The position numbers were made by a program, and so were the translations under genes. The notes under the pieces are model-generated. The model was not told the DNA's origin, did not search any database, and saw only the letters and a list, made by a program, of their open reading frames with translations. DNA of 64,000 bases from Aquila chrysaetos chrysaetos. Its lineage: Eukaryota > Chordata > Aves > Accipitriformes > Accipitridae. Shown piece by piece: positions 1 to 14,499 of this stretch. The stretch lies in assembly GCF_900496995.4 (NCBI RefSeq), contig NC_044030.1, positions 10,847,851-10,911,850 on the forward strand. Reading direction: 5' to 3'. Every line of letters starts with the position of its first letter. Positions within the stretch are counted from its first letter, which is position 1.

Positions 1-2837
1 TACAATATACCAAACAAATAATATTTCTAACAAAATGGCGAATCTACTCTATACAGATTGAACACTAATTTGAATGTGAAATAGTGCTTGGGTTTCTTGA
101 AGAAAAGCAAGCACTGACTGGGATCGTCCTCTAAATAGTATTTATGTTACCAGGGGTTTTTTTGAAAACAATAAGTCTGTGCTGTTCATATGGGTTAAAT
201 TATTTGAGAAAAGGCAGTGCCTTCTCTGTGGAGTAAAAGATATTTGAGAAGTTTCTTCGAGATGTGGTATCAGAGACTTATCTTGACTTAACCATGGAAT
301 GGAAGTTTGAGGTCTTATTTTTACTATGAAGTGATGTGTAATACTATTTTGGAGAAAATAAGACAAGAAAATAGTCCTGATTTCAAAGAAATTTTTACAT
401 TTCTTTGAAGAATAAAATGTTTACAGTCTTAGGGAAAATATTCAGGTCTATGATGGTTTGACAAGTTTTTCAGAAGTTATTTTTGTTAAAGTCATTTGGG
501 GGCAGCAAAATTAAACCTCAAGAGTTTTTTCTACCACTATAATGTCTAATTCCTAAATTACTATGTATTTACTTAATTTCTTATTATGTGCCTTACTATG
601 TGCTTATGATACAATAGCTTAGAGTTTTTTCTAAAGTGTCTTGAAAAGAATATTGTGGCCTTTGCGAAAATTCTCTTCTTCATCTTTTTGGTAATGTTTC
701 CCTTAATACTTGAAATTTTTTTTTTTTCATTAAGTAATACTCTGAATTCTAGTCTCTTTTGCTTTAGTATAGATTGGATAGAGGTGGGAATGAGGTTTAA
801 TTCATTGCATAATCATGTAGGGATTCTTAGAATTTACCTTGTTGCAGTTGTCTGATACCAGTACTTGGCTGAAAAAAATTTCACACCCAGAGAAGTGTGC
901 TAAAAAAACCCCTATATAGAGACACCAAACAGCAAATTTACTGCAGTTTCTGGACTTCATCTAACTTTGAGAGACATTGGGTGTATCAGAATATTCTCTT
1001 TTGGGTTTCTGCATTTTTCTCTCAGTATTGAACTTGAAGTAATAAAGAGCTATCGTTCTTTCCTTTGTAAGAATGCAAAAATGTTCGATACTGAATGTCT
1101 GTTTCTCTTTGGAGAATGAGCTGAGATGCAATTAGTTTTGGTGTTGAAAGCACATACGAACTTTAGTGACTTCTGACTGTATTTTAAAAAGTTAAATTTC
1201 TTTTTAAGAGATTTTTCTTTCCAGTATTTACTTAACCACCTTTTAAAGAGGTAGTCCTCTCAAACATAATATGTATTTACTTCTAACTACTGCAGAATTT
1301 GTTTCTGCTGTAATATTTTGGCACTCGTTCTTTTTTTTTTTTTTCATTAGGCTGTATGACTCATTTCTATCTTTCTAGAGGAGCATGTTTCTACCATGAT
1401 ACGGGTATTCTGGAGTAAGCTTTTTCAAATTTCCTCTCTGAAATATTTTTGCAAAATCAGCAGGGTACTAGCTTGCCTTCTTTTCTTGTGTGCAAGTTAA
1501 TTAGAGTTACAGCAGCCAATCATAGTAAAGATGGTGCCAAACCTCCTATACTGCAACAAAAGGGTGCTATTTGACAGTAGACAGAATGCTGACTAAATAC
1601 ATATGTAGCTATAATAAGTGCTGTACAACACAAATAAATAAATAAATATTCAGAATGTACTATTTAGTGGAAAGTTAAACGGCTTAGTAATAACAGACAA
1701 TGTTATCTCTGGGATTTGAGGTAGTCTTTCCATTTTCCCCTCTCTGAAATAGCTAATTCAGTTCGGTGAAGTTTGAAACTAAGTAATTGTGTGGTGCCAG
1801 AGCACCATATTAAGAAGGGACACATGAATGGTTTCAGCAAAGTGCAGTTGTAAGCAGGCTTGTTCATTTGCATAAGTCCTTTTTTACAAGATACTTAATA
1901 CTGTCTGTGTTTTGCCTTGTTAGCAGGCACACTGATATCAGTTAAAGAGAATCTTGCTGGACTGGGAATGTTGCTTGTTTACTGCACATAAATTGCTTTG
2001 ATAAAGCCAGCTCATATGAAAAATGTTTTGTCACTTTTCTTAAGAATTACAGCTACAGAGGAGAGGAATCATACTAGATCTGAATGTAACTCTAAAGCAG
2101 GAAAAAAAGAACCTTAAATTTGAAAGCTAACATTGGCACATATAATATAGCAGAAAATGGGAAAGCTTAATCAAACATAAAAGGATGAGGGCCTCTGACA
2201 TTCTTTCAAAACCAGAAAGGAATAATTTCTTGGTTTTAACTTAATATTGAGAGTAGAGTTAATGTCAGCTCTGGACTGTTTGCAGTTTGAAATGTAGAGG
2301 TCTACAATTTAAGTTAGCAGAGACTTACAATTTTTTAATTTAAGAAAAATCTGGGTGGTGGATGTTTGCTTTTTGGTTTTGTATATACGTTTATGATTTA
2401 TCTTTTTCTAATTTTCCACTGTTGTTGTTCTGTTTCTGCAGTTGAATTATTCTTGTCAACTTACTTTTGGATTTTTGTATATCTTAAAGATGCTGCCTCT
2501 TAGGGAGATCTGCTTTTACAGGAAGTGCACACAAGCTTTAAAACTAACAGTACATCTTAACGTTTGCTTAGCAGAAAGAAGGCCCTAGTTAAGGCTAGTT
2601 TATCTCATTCAGTATTCTGCCTTGAATAATTAAAAGCAAAACCGTAGTCCCTTTTGTATCATAAAGCATTGTCAGTGAAGGATCAGGACAAAATGAATAA
2701 TTCTTATACTTTGTGCTTGACTCGTTAGTTAGTGCCTGGCTGCAAAAGCGCAGTTGCATCTCAGCTCTTGATTCTCTAAAGCATATATGAGCAGACCCCT
2801 TGATATCTGTGAAAAGAGCAGGATTTGGGAAAGAATG

Positions 2838-3010
2838 GGATTATTCTACAGATTCTTACGGTGATACAAGCTGGAAAGCAGCCTCTGGAGGCCTTAATCC
2901 TACCTCTCACTCAGATTAGGGCCAACTTCGAACAGTTGCTCAGAGAATTGTCCAGTTAAGTTTTCAGTATTTCTAAGAATGGAGATTTCACAAGTTCATA
3001 ACATCTTTAA
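2838..3010 (-). repeat. CR1 LINE 3'-end fragment (old copy)
   Basis: The segment reads like the reverse complement of the CR1 3' tail: a 'cctctggaggcc' block, then 'cagttgctcagagaattgtc', then 'tttcagtatttctaagaatg' followed by 'gagatttcacaa'. The order and spacing match the well-known CR1 tail in which the RNA sense lies on the - strand. It is diverged and truncated. CR1 is the dominant LINE of birds and other sauropsids. Recognised by eye, not by alignment. Confidence 0.7.
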
Positions 3011-4959
3011 TATAGATTCTTAATTTCTGTTTAAATTATTTGTGAAGTACCTGTGCACAGTGTAACTTACATTCTAAAACACTAGTGGTTATACCCTGAC
3101 TACAGGTGCTGGAAACAGTTGAGGGTAGAGTTCTCTGCCTATGTATATGTCAAGTCCACAAAACAGCTGTGGATTACCTCTAGCTCTGTTTTTTTGGGGT
3201 GGATGCATACTTGGTTCAAAGTGTACTAAGGCCTTTTTAACAACCCAGGAGCGGCTTAGTGCCTTTTCAAATGACCTGTGATTTGATGCATAAGAGTAAA
3301 ACTTTTGCTTTGAATTTCTTCAAATGTCTTTGAACATCAGAACAAATTTATGAAACTTTGATTCATAATTTGACTTGGTTGCCTTGTCAGCTGGTCCTGT
3401 CAATTGCACTTTTTTTGTGCACTGATAGATTGAGGTCCTTTTTATGCCTAAGATATTCCACATACCTGAGATTTGCCTTTATATGACATTTTCTGATTAC
3501 AGATGGCAAACCTGTGTTTGTATGCTGAGAAAACTATTTGCCTCTCTTGATAATACTGCCAGTGTGGTTTGTGTGATCAAATATCTTGCCCTCCTCCGAT
3601 TCATGTCAGTAGGAGGGTCATGAGTTTTGGTGGGTTTTTTTCTTTTATAAGGGATGTGGACCTACTACTTGGCATTGTATACCATTAGGTCATACTGCCG
3701 TTTTTCAAATTAGAGGTCACTTGCTTACAAAAAGCATTGTTTTTCCTTTACCTTTCGCCCTGGTATGTTGTTAACTAGAGCAGGACTACCAGACTTAGTG
3801 TTGTTACCATTGTGCTGAAAGGATTGTGTACTGGTCAGATTGCACAGAATTTTTTCTTCAGATTAACTTTATCTTCTAACTGTCTTCTGAAGATTTATTT
3901 GCTATATACAAGGCTGTTTGCCTGCTCTTTTCAAAGCAAATTCTAACAGTGAGGAATTGTGAATTATTTCAAGAAAGAATGGAAAAATTCTGAGGTATTT
4001 AACTTCAGGGTTTTACTGAGGGGAGGATGGGGGGCAGGAACAAAATTGGACCAAAGTTTATGTGCCTTCAGTAGTTTTACATGTAAGGTTTTTTCATATA
4101 TGTTGCTGTCTTAAGTATAATAAATAAATTTTTTCCCCTGGATATTGTATATTTATATTGTTAAGAATGAATGTTGTCCACTGACTATACAATAAGTGAA
4201 TTACAGCTCTTTCAATACAGATTTAATTATTTCTCTGCTTTTACCATTGCAGTTTTTTTCTTTTGTACTGCAATATGCAGGAATCCAAGCATAACCTGCA
4301 TATTTCTAACTCTGAATAGTAATAACATGTTGTGCCTGGAGCAGTCCCAAAGAAAAAAAATGCTGAGGTAGTTGAAGCTCTGTTGATAGATCTAGAAAGC
4401 TTTTATCTTAGCACACTAATGTCATCACTGTAAGCAGTTTTTCAGTTCTTGGAAACTATGCATTATTTATGAGTAGGAAGCTACCACCCTTGTACTTAGT
4501 TAATTCAAAGCACTTTCCAATTTTTTTTGATATGTTATCCACTTTCTGCAAATGTTCACCCTCGAACTGCAGCAGCACAAGACAAAGGTTGCTAACCAAG
4601 CAGATTCTTGCATCAGAACGTCACCTCACTCTCTGACCGAAGGCTGACTGTTCTGGTTTTACTGAGGCATTTTGTGGAAAACCTGTTTTCTCTCATGCTC
4701 CTTTCTGATGGGAAGACCCAATGCAAAGTGGCCTTTACTTGAGACTACTATTGGTGGATGAAACACAGTGGAAAATGAGATCGTAATGTGAACCAAATGG
4801 TGCAAGATAATGCAGAAGGTTAATGGACTACTTTTAGTGCTGTATTCAAGACACACAACGCATAGCTAAGAATTGCTGACATTCCCTCATTTTACACGAT
4901 CTGTTCAAAAAAGTTCCTTTTCAGTTTATAAAAAATGTTCATCTAGCACAAGAAAATGC

Positions 4960-4967
4960 TGTAAATA
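4960..4967 (+). promoter_or_regulatory. Pumilio-type UGUAAAUA motif (candidate)
   Basis: An exact TGTAAATA occurs here, the core of the PUF/Pumilio recognition element seen in 3' UTRs. It lies about 360 bases before a candidate polyadenylation signal. It means something only if this stretch is transcribed as a 3' UTR; as an 8-mer in AT-rich DNA it can easily be chance. Confidence 0.15.
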
Positions 4968-5327
4968 TTTGTAACATCATGTTTTGGTTTTTTTAAACCT
5001 GGCAAAAAGTGTTTTGGGGAACAAATGGAAGTGTAAAATGTTTTTATGTAAAAACCCAATTGTCTTGTATATTTTAGTAAGCAACCGCTTTCATTTGTAA
5101 ACATCTCGTGGCATTGCAGAAAAAGGATTCCATGTCTGTTGAGATCACTTAATATTACGTCTTCTTTTCAGTATTAAGGAAACTTATTTTCTGACTGTGT
5201 AGTGCACAGTTAATTTGATTTTGTTTATGCTTCAATATATTCTCTTTCTTTTAGGTTAGTATATTTGATGATTACTTTGTATCTATACCTAACTCTTCTT
5301 AACTCTAGTTGTTGTAACATGCATTTT

Positions 5328-5333
5328 AATAAA
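5328..5333 (+). promoter_or_regulatory. candidate poly(A) signal AATAAA of an upstream gene
   Basis: AATAAA sits in 'cattttaataaatgtaatt', followed within about 60 bases by a T/GT-rich stretch that could act as a downstream element. The arrangement suits a 3' end of a + strand gene such as the upstream neighbour of SUSD1. Other AATAAA copies occur nearby (for example around 1634 and 4120), so this choice is a guess. Confidence 0.22.
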
Positions 5334-6370
5334 TGTAATTACAGCTGTATTCTATCAAATTTTCCTGTGTTCTTGTCTATTGCTTTGGGTTTTTTCTTGT
5401 CTTACAATTATGCAGCTAATAGTGTCTTATTTTCTGTTGTTGTTTTTTTTCTTTAGCATACACGGCCATCTAAGCAAAAGCTTTTTATATCAAAAATATT
5501 TTAAGAGGACTAATGCAGATCTTCAGCAACAGCAGCACCTAAACTTTCCCCTGATGAGCATAGAAATTCTCATTTTCAGTAGGATGGAAATCTGTTCTAC
5601 AACCTTGGGCCAATACAGCAGTTGACAACTGCCTCATTCTTTGAGACAGGGATGAGAGAGAAACTTCAAGCCTCGGGGCCTCATTAATGAGAATTCTTTT
5701 CTCTTTTACCATGCTGTACTCTTTTCTAGCCTTAGGATTCAAGTTTGTATCATTTGCACAAAGATTAAAAAAACGTAAATAGTAGCTGAAAAACATGGTC
5801 TGCTTTCAGCTTCCTGTTTCTCAGCTTCCTTGTTGATTGCTTTTCTTTCATACTCTTGTGCTTTCCTTTTGTGTGTTACATGACACTAATTTAGACCCTT
5901 TTATTCTTGCATCCAAAATTCAGGACTGATAGTAAACAGGCAGTAGTCTAAAGCAATAGATACAAGTATGTGGGTGACATTGGGAGTACAGTGCCTCCTT
6001 CTGAGCTAAAATTCTCAGCCAATCTGACAAGGATTTAATTGTCTGCCACTGAGTTGAAGCCTAGCAGATCGTGAAGAATCTGAAGTCTTATACATGTACG
6101 TAGTGACTGCGGGTGTCTCAATGCTAGGACTAGAGCACTGAGCAAATCTAGTGTAAACTATGCTATTACCAATCTCTGAACATAGATGCTTTTGTAGGGA
6201 GAAAAATAAAATTCAGTTTAGACTGAATTGTAGCTTTCAGCAAAATGCTTGTTCTCTGAAGGCTAGATATGTAGTCCCCAAGTGTAACTCTTGATTTTGT
6301 CCTTGATACTTAAATATTTGATGAGCATTCTGGACAAAATGCTAGCTTTTGGTGGCCAAAATCTGGCTGC

Positions 6371-6393
6371 TTTTTTTTTTTTTTTTTTTTTTT
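6371..6393. repeat. T23 homopolymer
   Basis: Uninterrupted run of 23 T. It could be a simple repeat or the A-tail of a minus-strand retroposed sequence, but no retroposed body was recognised next to it. Confidence 0.9.
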
Positions 6394-9300
6394 GGCCAAG
6401 TTTGCCTGAGGAAGTGTGGTAGGAGAGTGGAATTCCTACCTGTTTTCTCCCTCCTTAACCAAAAAATAAATCCCATCTCAAATTCTTATCTGCTGTTGTT
6501 GTACTGCTGTAAAATAATCACAAGTAATTATTTTTCCCTGAGTAGTTAATATAAGTGTCCATCTCAGAAAATGAAAAATCACTTTTAAATAGCATGGATA
6601 TAAAATTTTTGATACCAGAATTTGTTCTGTTACTTGCAAGCTGAAACAGAAAGGGCAGTAACTGGTGAATTTGCCAACAGATAAGTTCTCATATGGTTTG
6701 GATCAGTCCTAAAAGATTACTCTACGGGCCATTACTCTACTCACCCATTTACAGAGCTGGAAACAAGGTAATGTATGTTTTAAAAATAAAATAAAAATCC
6801 CCTCTTGCATTTCTTAAGTGCGCTTGGATACTTAGACTTGAGTTCTTCAGAGTGTAGCTGGTGAGTACAGGGATGTCTAAACAAAAGATATGAAAGTGGA
6901 AGTCATGTGGTAGAACACGTAGGTGACAAGAAGCATAGGAGGTAGAGGCAGAGGGGCAAAGAGGCATCAGATAAGTGAATCTTCCCAGAGACCATTTCCA
7001 GACCAATGCCTTTGCTGTCGACCAGAAACTCAGCTCAGGTGCTGCAAAAAACGAGAGAAATTGTCCATTAAAAATGAGAACAAACCTCTTAAGGGTAGTG
7101 TAGGGTAGCAACTTGAGTTGCCTGACTCCAAAAGAGCTTTTATAAGGAGATACTTCAGTCTCAAGTTAGTGATCATTCCTATTTCTTAATATTTGCTGCA
7201 CAGGCTAAGTCAGTTCATCAGGGTAACGCTTTTAGGTCCTGTTTTTTATTTCCAATCTGATTCAAGTACAGCTAGTCAGTGTCCATCTGAGAGAATCTTA
7301 GCTTTTAATGCAAGCATTAGAAATCATTTGGTTGAAAAGCAAAGGCATGCCTTCTCTAGTACCTGCATTAAATGAACTGTGTAAAGTGTTTTTCCAGCTA
7401 TGGTTTAACATGTTCTCTTCTGTGTGCACATATTGCTTGTATGATGAAGGGTATAGAATAGTTTTTATTGAGGATTTTGTGTGGGGTTTTTTACCATCCA
7501 GAGCCCATATCAGTTGGAAAAGCCACATTATTCCATGCTTGGAAACTTTTAAAAAGAGGACTGACTGAAGAATACTGCATAGTGCTGCAGGTTTGCAGCT
7601 CTGTGGTTGGATATATAGTTTCTATTTCTGCTGCTATGATGGTATGTAGCACAGACCTAGACAATGTATTTGCAAATGCTGTTGGGTGTAAGTATCACTG
7701 CCTATAAAAATTAAAATGAAGTTTTTTTAAAAAATATGATCTTAGAAAAAGACACTTAAGGCTATCTCAAATGCTGAAGAAATTAGGATAACTATTCTGT
7801 TCAGTACTATGAATTCTGCTGATGGTCTGGGAAGGACAGCCTGTAGCTCCATAAACTATTTTAGTCACAGCAGTGTGGGTGGGTGCTTAGAAGGAGGGTT
7901 GTGGGTTCTTTTCTAATTAAAAACTTTCAGTTAAGAATGGACAAAAAATTGAAATTATCAGGTTTAGTTCTTGCCAAAGAACATGGCAATGTGACTCACT
8001 GATTTTTCAGCATTTCTAATCTGTTCTTTCCTTCCCTCCCCTCTTATATCCAGTTCTCTCTTGTGGCCAAATTGCCCCAAAGCAGTATGAGATTTAATAG
8101 CAGGAATACAGTGTGTTCAGCAGAATGTCATTCATGTATATGCAGAATTTGACTCATCTGTTCAACAGATTTGGAAATATCTTGAGAATTGTGTAACTAA
8201 GGTTCATCATTTTACAAAGCTGTGAAAATAGTTTTTCTATTTAAGAGCACAGTAAGTTTCTGAAAAGGGTTTGCTACCTAAGTACTCTCTTCTGTCATGT
8301 CTATTAGCTGAGAGTTGTTTTTACCCCTTCCTTCATATATGAAGTTTGGTTGTGTTACATACTCTTTTCCTTTTTGTGTGTATGTTCTCAGAGTGACTGG
8401 ATAGCTTCAAATTCCCTCTTGCTGAGGCTTTAATTATCTTGTCAAAAGCATAAAGGGTTCACGCTGTTCCTGTATGTGTTTCAAGAAGCTTACTCTCTTT
8501 CGCAGAGCATTCATTGGTCTATCAGATACTGAACTGGTTGGAATTTTGATAGGAGACTTACCCCAATTGTTGTGTGCCTTCTGTTTCAACAGTAAATGAC
8601 AATGCAATTATGCTATTTGAGTTCTGAAGTTTAGGCATCTCCCAGGATAAGATCATTCAATCACAGGGATATAAAAGTTAATACACAACACCATGCTTCT
8701 TGATGCCAAGACTTCTTAGGGCATAAACGTCTTTTTCTTTCTGCCCTGGGTTGGCACTGTTGGTTACAGCCTGCCTGTCACAAGATGGCCTGGGCTAACT
8801 TCACCTTCAAGGCACGCTACGTATGCTTGTAAGATTCCTGAAGAACTTCCTGGAACTCTTTATGGAGCCCTTTATTCAGCACTCAGTGCAGGACTATGAC
8901 TGCTGCTTGTGCAAATTGTTTTTCTTTGAGGAAGGTGTTCAGTTACTGTGTATCTTTATCTCTAGCTGTTGCACAAGCTGCTTATTCTGTGGGGCTTAGA
9001 TTCTCCCAACTTTGTAATACAGGAAGATTACACTTTTCACTTAGTTTTTATTTCGATGCATCAGATTTTAATCAAGGCCCTTGAAAAAATATTTTCAGAG
9101 TCATTATTGCCACTCATCAGCAGGAAAATAGGTAAGGAAGAAATTACTTCTGAAGGGTCTGACACAACCATAAGATGTTAGCAACAACATCCTGTCTTGC
9201 CTGGGATATCTCAATCACTTACTGTCTCATGTAATCTAACAGGAAAATTGCTGATAACTTTGCAGATCAGTTGCATAGAAGCAATAGTCTTGATTAAGAT

Positions 9301-12300
9301 GATGAATGCAAGTTGAGAAATCCTGCTGACTGATCTTGAATTTTTTCCCTTTCAAAGTCTGGGATCCAATCTAAACAACTATCCTGCTAAGCTTACATGT
9401 GTGTGTCTTTTCACTTACTCTCCCAATGATGGGAGCCTAACTTTAAAACACCCCTGGTGTTTCAAAGACTGGAAGGAAGTGTAAAATCACTTACCTGGAT
9501 CTTAATGCTATGTTAATGCACAGTGTTATATTGTTAAGACAGTTGTAAATTGGGATATTTGATTTATGTAGCTGTATAATGTCACAGATTAAATAGTTGT
9601 ACTTCAACTAAAATAAAAAATTCTGTAACTGTAATTAGACACTGAGTTGATGTAGTACATAGCAAGAAAAATAATACTCAGCCTGCTGCAGGACTAAATA
9701 GGCAATTGTCATGTAGTTCCCACAGACTTACATTATTTGAATATCAAGTTCTTCTGGTGTATAGAAAGTTCTCCAAGAAGGCAAAAAGAGGATTAATTGT
9801 GGGAGTAGCTCATTAACTACTCATTAGAGATGCATAGTAGCCACACGTTACCCACATCAAGGTTTGTGTGGGGAGAGACAGACAGGTTTTTTATCTGTTT
9901 ATTGGTTTTCTATACATTTTTCTAGGTAAAGTTTCTGGTTTTATATGGACTTTTTTTGCCTACAGATTTAAAGGTTACAACTGACAGTGATTTGTAAAAC
10001 CAACTTCAATTTCTTGCTCAGATTAATCAATCTATGGGTATTTTGTGGGTTTAGACGAGTATCATTTGTCTCAGTTTCCATCTTTGTAATACTATCACAG
10101 GAGTTTTGAGAGGAATATTGCACGTGACCGAAAACAATTGCAATGCCTCTTCTGCAACTCTAAAGAGAATTTTAATTACAAGGTCAGAAAAGTAGTCTAA
10201 GAAAGCAGTTACTGATGCATCATGTGCTTATTGACTGCCTTGTCCAGGTTAATTTTGGGGCAATATTCTAGAATGCAAGTTGGCCATGCATTCCTCAAGA
10301 AGATAAGCTACAACAAATTTAAACATGCCCAAAATTTTGATTCTGGATCTTAAATATTTAATATAGATCCAAGTGTTCACTTTATGCATAATTGTCTTTA
10401 GAATCGTAAGTGTAGAAGGATCACTAAGTATAAGTCAAAGTTGAACTGTTTTGAGTAAAAATTATTTTGTTATTGAGTAAAAAATATGCTCAGAAACCTG
10501 GGTTCCCAAGATTTGGAAAAGTTGCTGTTTGAGAAAGGCTGTGCTGGACAAATCTGTCATTCAGAGACCATTAGAAAGGCACAGTTAATATGCACTATAT
10601 TTTAATTTCACAATACCCTGCAATGAAACGGTCAGGTTGTCGTTAAGGGGTCTTTTTTTGTATACAAAGAGGAAAAAAAAGAACTATAAAAGCAGAGCAG
10701 GTTATTTCTAAATTTCATGATTTCCAAGATGTAACTATTTTTCCTTAGGCACAAGGTAAGTTAATAATGCCTATAGATGTTTCTACACTTCTAATACAGA
10801 GACATCTCTGAGTGTTTTTCTGCCAGCCGTGCTTTGTTTTTTCAAGAATTTCACCACAACAGTGATCATAATTAAGCAACAGCTTAATTTTCCCTGTTTC
10901 CTAGCTATTGTGCTAGCTACAGTGACACGTCTCTGCCTAAATTTTCAGATTAAAGCAGGGATGATTAAATTTAAAGAACAGTTTCATTTTGGAAATATCT
11001 CAATTTGGAAATTTTTTAATATTTGGAAATATTTTTATCCTAGACAGTGCTTAAAAAAACTCTCCAGAAGCCAACAAATATTTGTATCAAATATCTGTGG
11101 TTTTATGGTTTGACAAGCAGTGTCCCAAAGCCAGTACATAAAAAAAATGCATTTTCATGCACAGACCCTTTATCAGAGATGTACAGTAACCTTCCTAATT
11201 TTGGGTGTATATAAAATGGAACAATTGACTAGTCTAATTGTGTCTTTTCGTCCAAATTTTTGGGACCCTTTATAATGCGAACACTTATCCCCAGAATACT
11301 TTCTTTTGCTTTTATAGAGAAGTTTCTGTCATCGTTAAGCATCTCTGATCCCTAATTTTTATTTAGGTCCTATTGACTAACACATACTCTGTTCCTGGTG
11401 GGAAGAAGCAGGTAGTAGACAAAATCGCAGTAAAGGTCAATGATTTTGTCATTTAGCTACTGTATTTTTGTGGTGCAATAACAAATGTCAGTACTAGACA
11501 GAATTCAACCTTTAATTACTGTGGCAAGTGGTCTCTTATTGCCAATCAATTTCTGGATAGCTGCATTACAGGTAGTCTTGAAGAGTCTTGTGGGAATATT
11601 GTAAACTATTTGAAGATAAACAGGGCTGTCAGTTTTGCAATTAATATAAAAAAAAAGACTAGGTGACCTTGTATTTCCCTAGAAATGTCCATCTTATATC
11701 TTCACTACAATTTATGACAACAGACGAATGTCATCACCCAGGGTCTCTTTCTCTTCTGATTGCCAGTAAATGTAGAAATAATAGAGTTATATCTAACTGA
11801 ATTTTTAGACTAAAGAGCAGAGCTCGTGCTGTTTTTGTAATAAAACAAAAGCACTCTCTCTATATATACCAAAAATGAAGGCATGATGATAGAAATCTGA
11901 AATCCAACTCATCCTTCTGGCTTTGTGTTCCCAGAGTCTAAAAATATAGTAACTTGAGGTGCTTTCTAATTGAGGTAAAAATGGTTTCCTCAAACTGGAT
12001 AAACAGCATGTGAAAGCTGAATTGTGTACAAAACAACCCAGGGAGTGAAGGTAAAGGTATTTACTATGATAGGTTTGGTTATTAGATTCTTCCCCTCTTC
12101 TTTCCCACTACAAAGTGTTGATGCAAATACGAGATTGCCAGGTGACAAAATATGGTTGGTCTGTAGGGAAAGAAGCCATAGGGAAAAGAATCCCCAGCTG
12201 CCTGAACAGCTTGAGGAGAACTGTTCAGTTTATAGTCTGTAGTCAATATTTGGTTCTCCCTTCTCACAAGACGTGTATGGAATTTTTTATTTTCATAGAT

Positions 12301-12979
12301 AATATAGTTTGAAAAGTTGCTATATTTCCCATTTAATGATGGGACTTCTAGACTGATCTTTCCCCAAAATATGCAAAGCTAATGGTGAGAGGATAATACA
12401 GTCAGTGGGATTTGGTTTTCTTCCTGTACCTATCAAAGAAATTATCATTAACTGTTGCCTTAGCTATAAGTTATTATGTTCTGTGCAGCTGCGATAGTAA
12501 GGCCAGCATCCCTGTGGATGAGCTCAGGGAGCCTGGCAGAGAAGGAAGTATTAAGCTCGTTGTTGAGTTCTTTCTCTGCTGATTTTAGCAGGTATTCTAG
12601 GATCAGAAAGGAAAAGATGTCTGTTCATCTACTGGGAGTTCAGAAAATCACAACACTATTTTTTTTTTTATAATCTATGAAGGGTGTGCTGTTATTCTTT
12701 TTTTTTCCTTCACTTTTCCTTTGTGACTCTCTGCCTCTCTCCTCTTAACTATTGCCTTCACTCAGCATAGCCCTCAAAATAATGGCACAGCTTGTATATA
12801 ACAGCATGGAACAACCAGAAGCAGCGACTACTCATCAGTCTTCTTGCATGACATTCCAAGATCCAGAAATATTAGGACGCTGCCCCATAAACTGATTGAC
12901 GCTACTTCCTTGTGGTTTAAAAACTGAGGCAGATTGTAGTGACATCATCTATCAGAGAAGTTTACATGCATCATCTCAG

Positions 12980-13160
12980 ACCCGCTTTTATGGTATTAAG
13001 CCTCAACACACCTATGTAGGAATATTATCCCTGTTTCATAACTAAGTGGGAGGGAGAAGCGAAGAGAGGCAGAAAGTGGTTATCTTATCGAAGGTCACAG
13101 TGAGTTTATGGCAAAGCTCAGTTTGGGCTCCTACTCCTATGCTAAAACCCACAGATAGCA
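12980..13160 (+). repeat. MIR-like tRNA-derived SINE remnant
   Basis: The order of words fits the MIR core and tail: 'attatccctgtttcataact', then 'gaagagaggcagaaagtgg', then 'cgaaggtcacagtgagt', and at the end 'gctcagtttgggctcctact'. MIR-family SINEs are ancient amniote repeats and survive in bird genomes as scattered, highly diverged copies. Recognised by eye; the ends are approximate. Confidence 0.6.
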
Positions 13161-14499
13161 GCCCTTTTACTCTGTAGAACTGCTTTTCTGATTAGCAGCA
13201 ACTGTCAGCGGGCTTTATCACCTACCATGCTCTGGCATGCTCTGATGTCTGTTTCATCCAAGGCCTATTCTCCAGGGAAATTGGAGAGAAGCATTCAATA
13301 TTTAAGGTTTAAACTCAGGTGTCTCTAATTCTTTTGCAGAAATCCCATTTCTTTTTTTAATCTTGAGTTCACTTGTCAGGAGTTGAGACAGTGGCATAGG
13401 GGCACCTGAGGGTACAGACAGAAATGCTGCAAACAACTTGAGTGGTAATATTTCCTTTGTAGCAAAATTCAGTACAAGAAAATGCTTTTCTTCTGCATAA
13501 TATTTACTGAAGCATTTTCATTAGAAGCTGAAGAGGGTCAGCCAATTTTTCAGTTATTTCTGTTTCAACAATTGCTGTTGCTTATTCTGGAAATTAAGTG
13601 GATAACCAGAAACCAGTTATTAGTCTGATTCATTTTAAATAGGCAAGAGAGGCAGAATTCAGATGGAAGGAAACTTCCATCCAGTTAGTTACTCTTTTCA
13701 TTGCTAGATGGAAAGAAGTGCTTGATAGCAAGCTGCTCGAGAATGCAACTGCATTATCAATAGCTGTGTTATCTGTTAACAAGGATGAATTACATTTATT
13801 CAGTCTGGCTGAAGATGTTTGCTGTGTTTTTAAAAATCTGTTTGCTGAAAGAGCCATTAGTATCAAATATTTTGTCTTTGTATGTCAGAATAAGTAGTGT
13901 AATCTATGCCAAACATCCTTACAAAAAGAATGTGATTTAGATGACATAGTAACATTCACTGTCTGCAAAGGAGACAGAACAAATACAGACAACTGAAGAG
14001 ATGTTTAATCCTGCTTGCCTTTCTGATTTTCAATTATCTCCATTTAGACAGCTGCAAGGAAAACCTGCATAGGAAACTTCCAAGTATCTCTGGATGAATT
14101 CAATTACTTTGACCATCCCAACTGTTTTCTTATTACAAAGAAGAGAAATGGAAGCAAATACTGGTACAGATGCCTTCTGGGTAACAAGATTTAATGCTAT
14201 TAGGGGCAAAGGAAACGTTGTAATTACAAACTAGGTCCTTTAAGTTTGACAGTGAAAAGATTAAAAACCTTATCCTACCCACAACAGAAAATCTATGTGG
14301 ATATTATGCTGTATTTTCCTTAGACAGATTTTTGTAGGAAATAAGCTAAATTTGCCTAAGCCGTAAGGATCAGCATGTTGGGACACTGATCTGTGCTACC
14401 CTCCTGAATCTTTGTCTTTGTGCATAAATTAGCTCAGGACTTGGGCAGGTGACCTCAGAGGCAGGTGATCTGTGACTCATTTCAGTGGCTGATTCAAAC

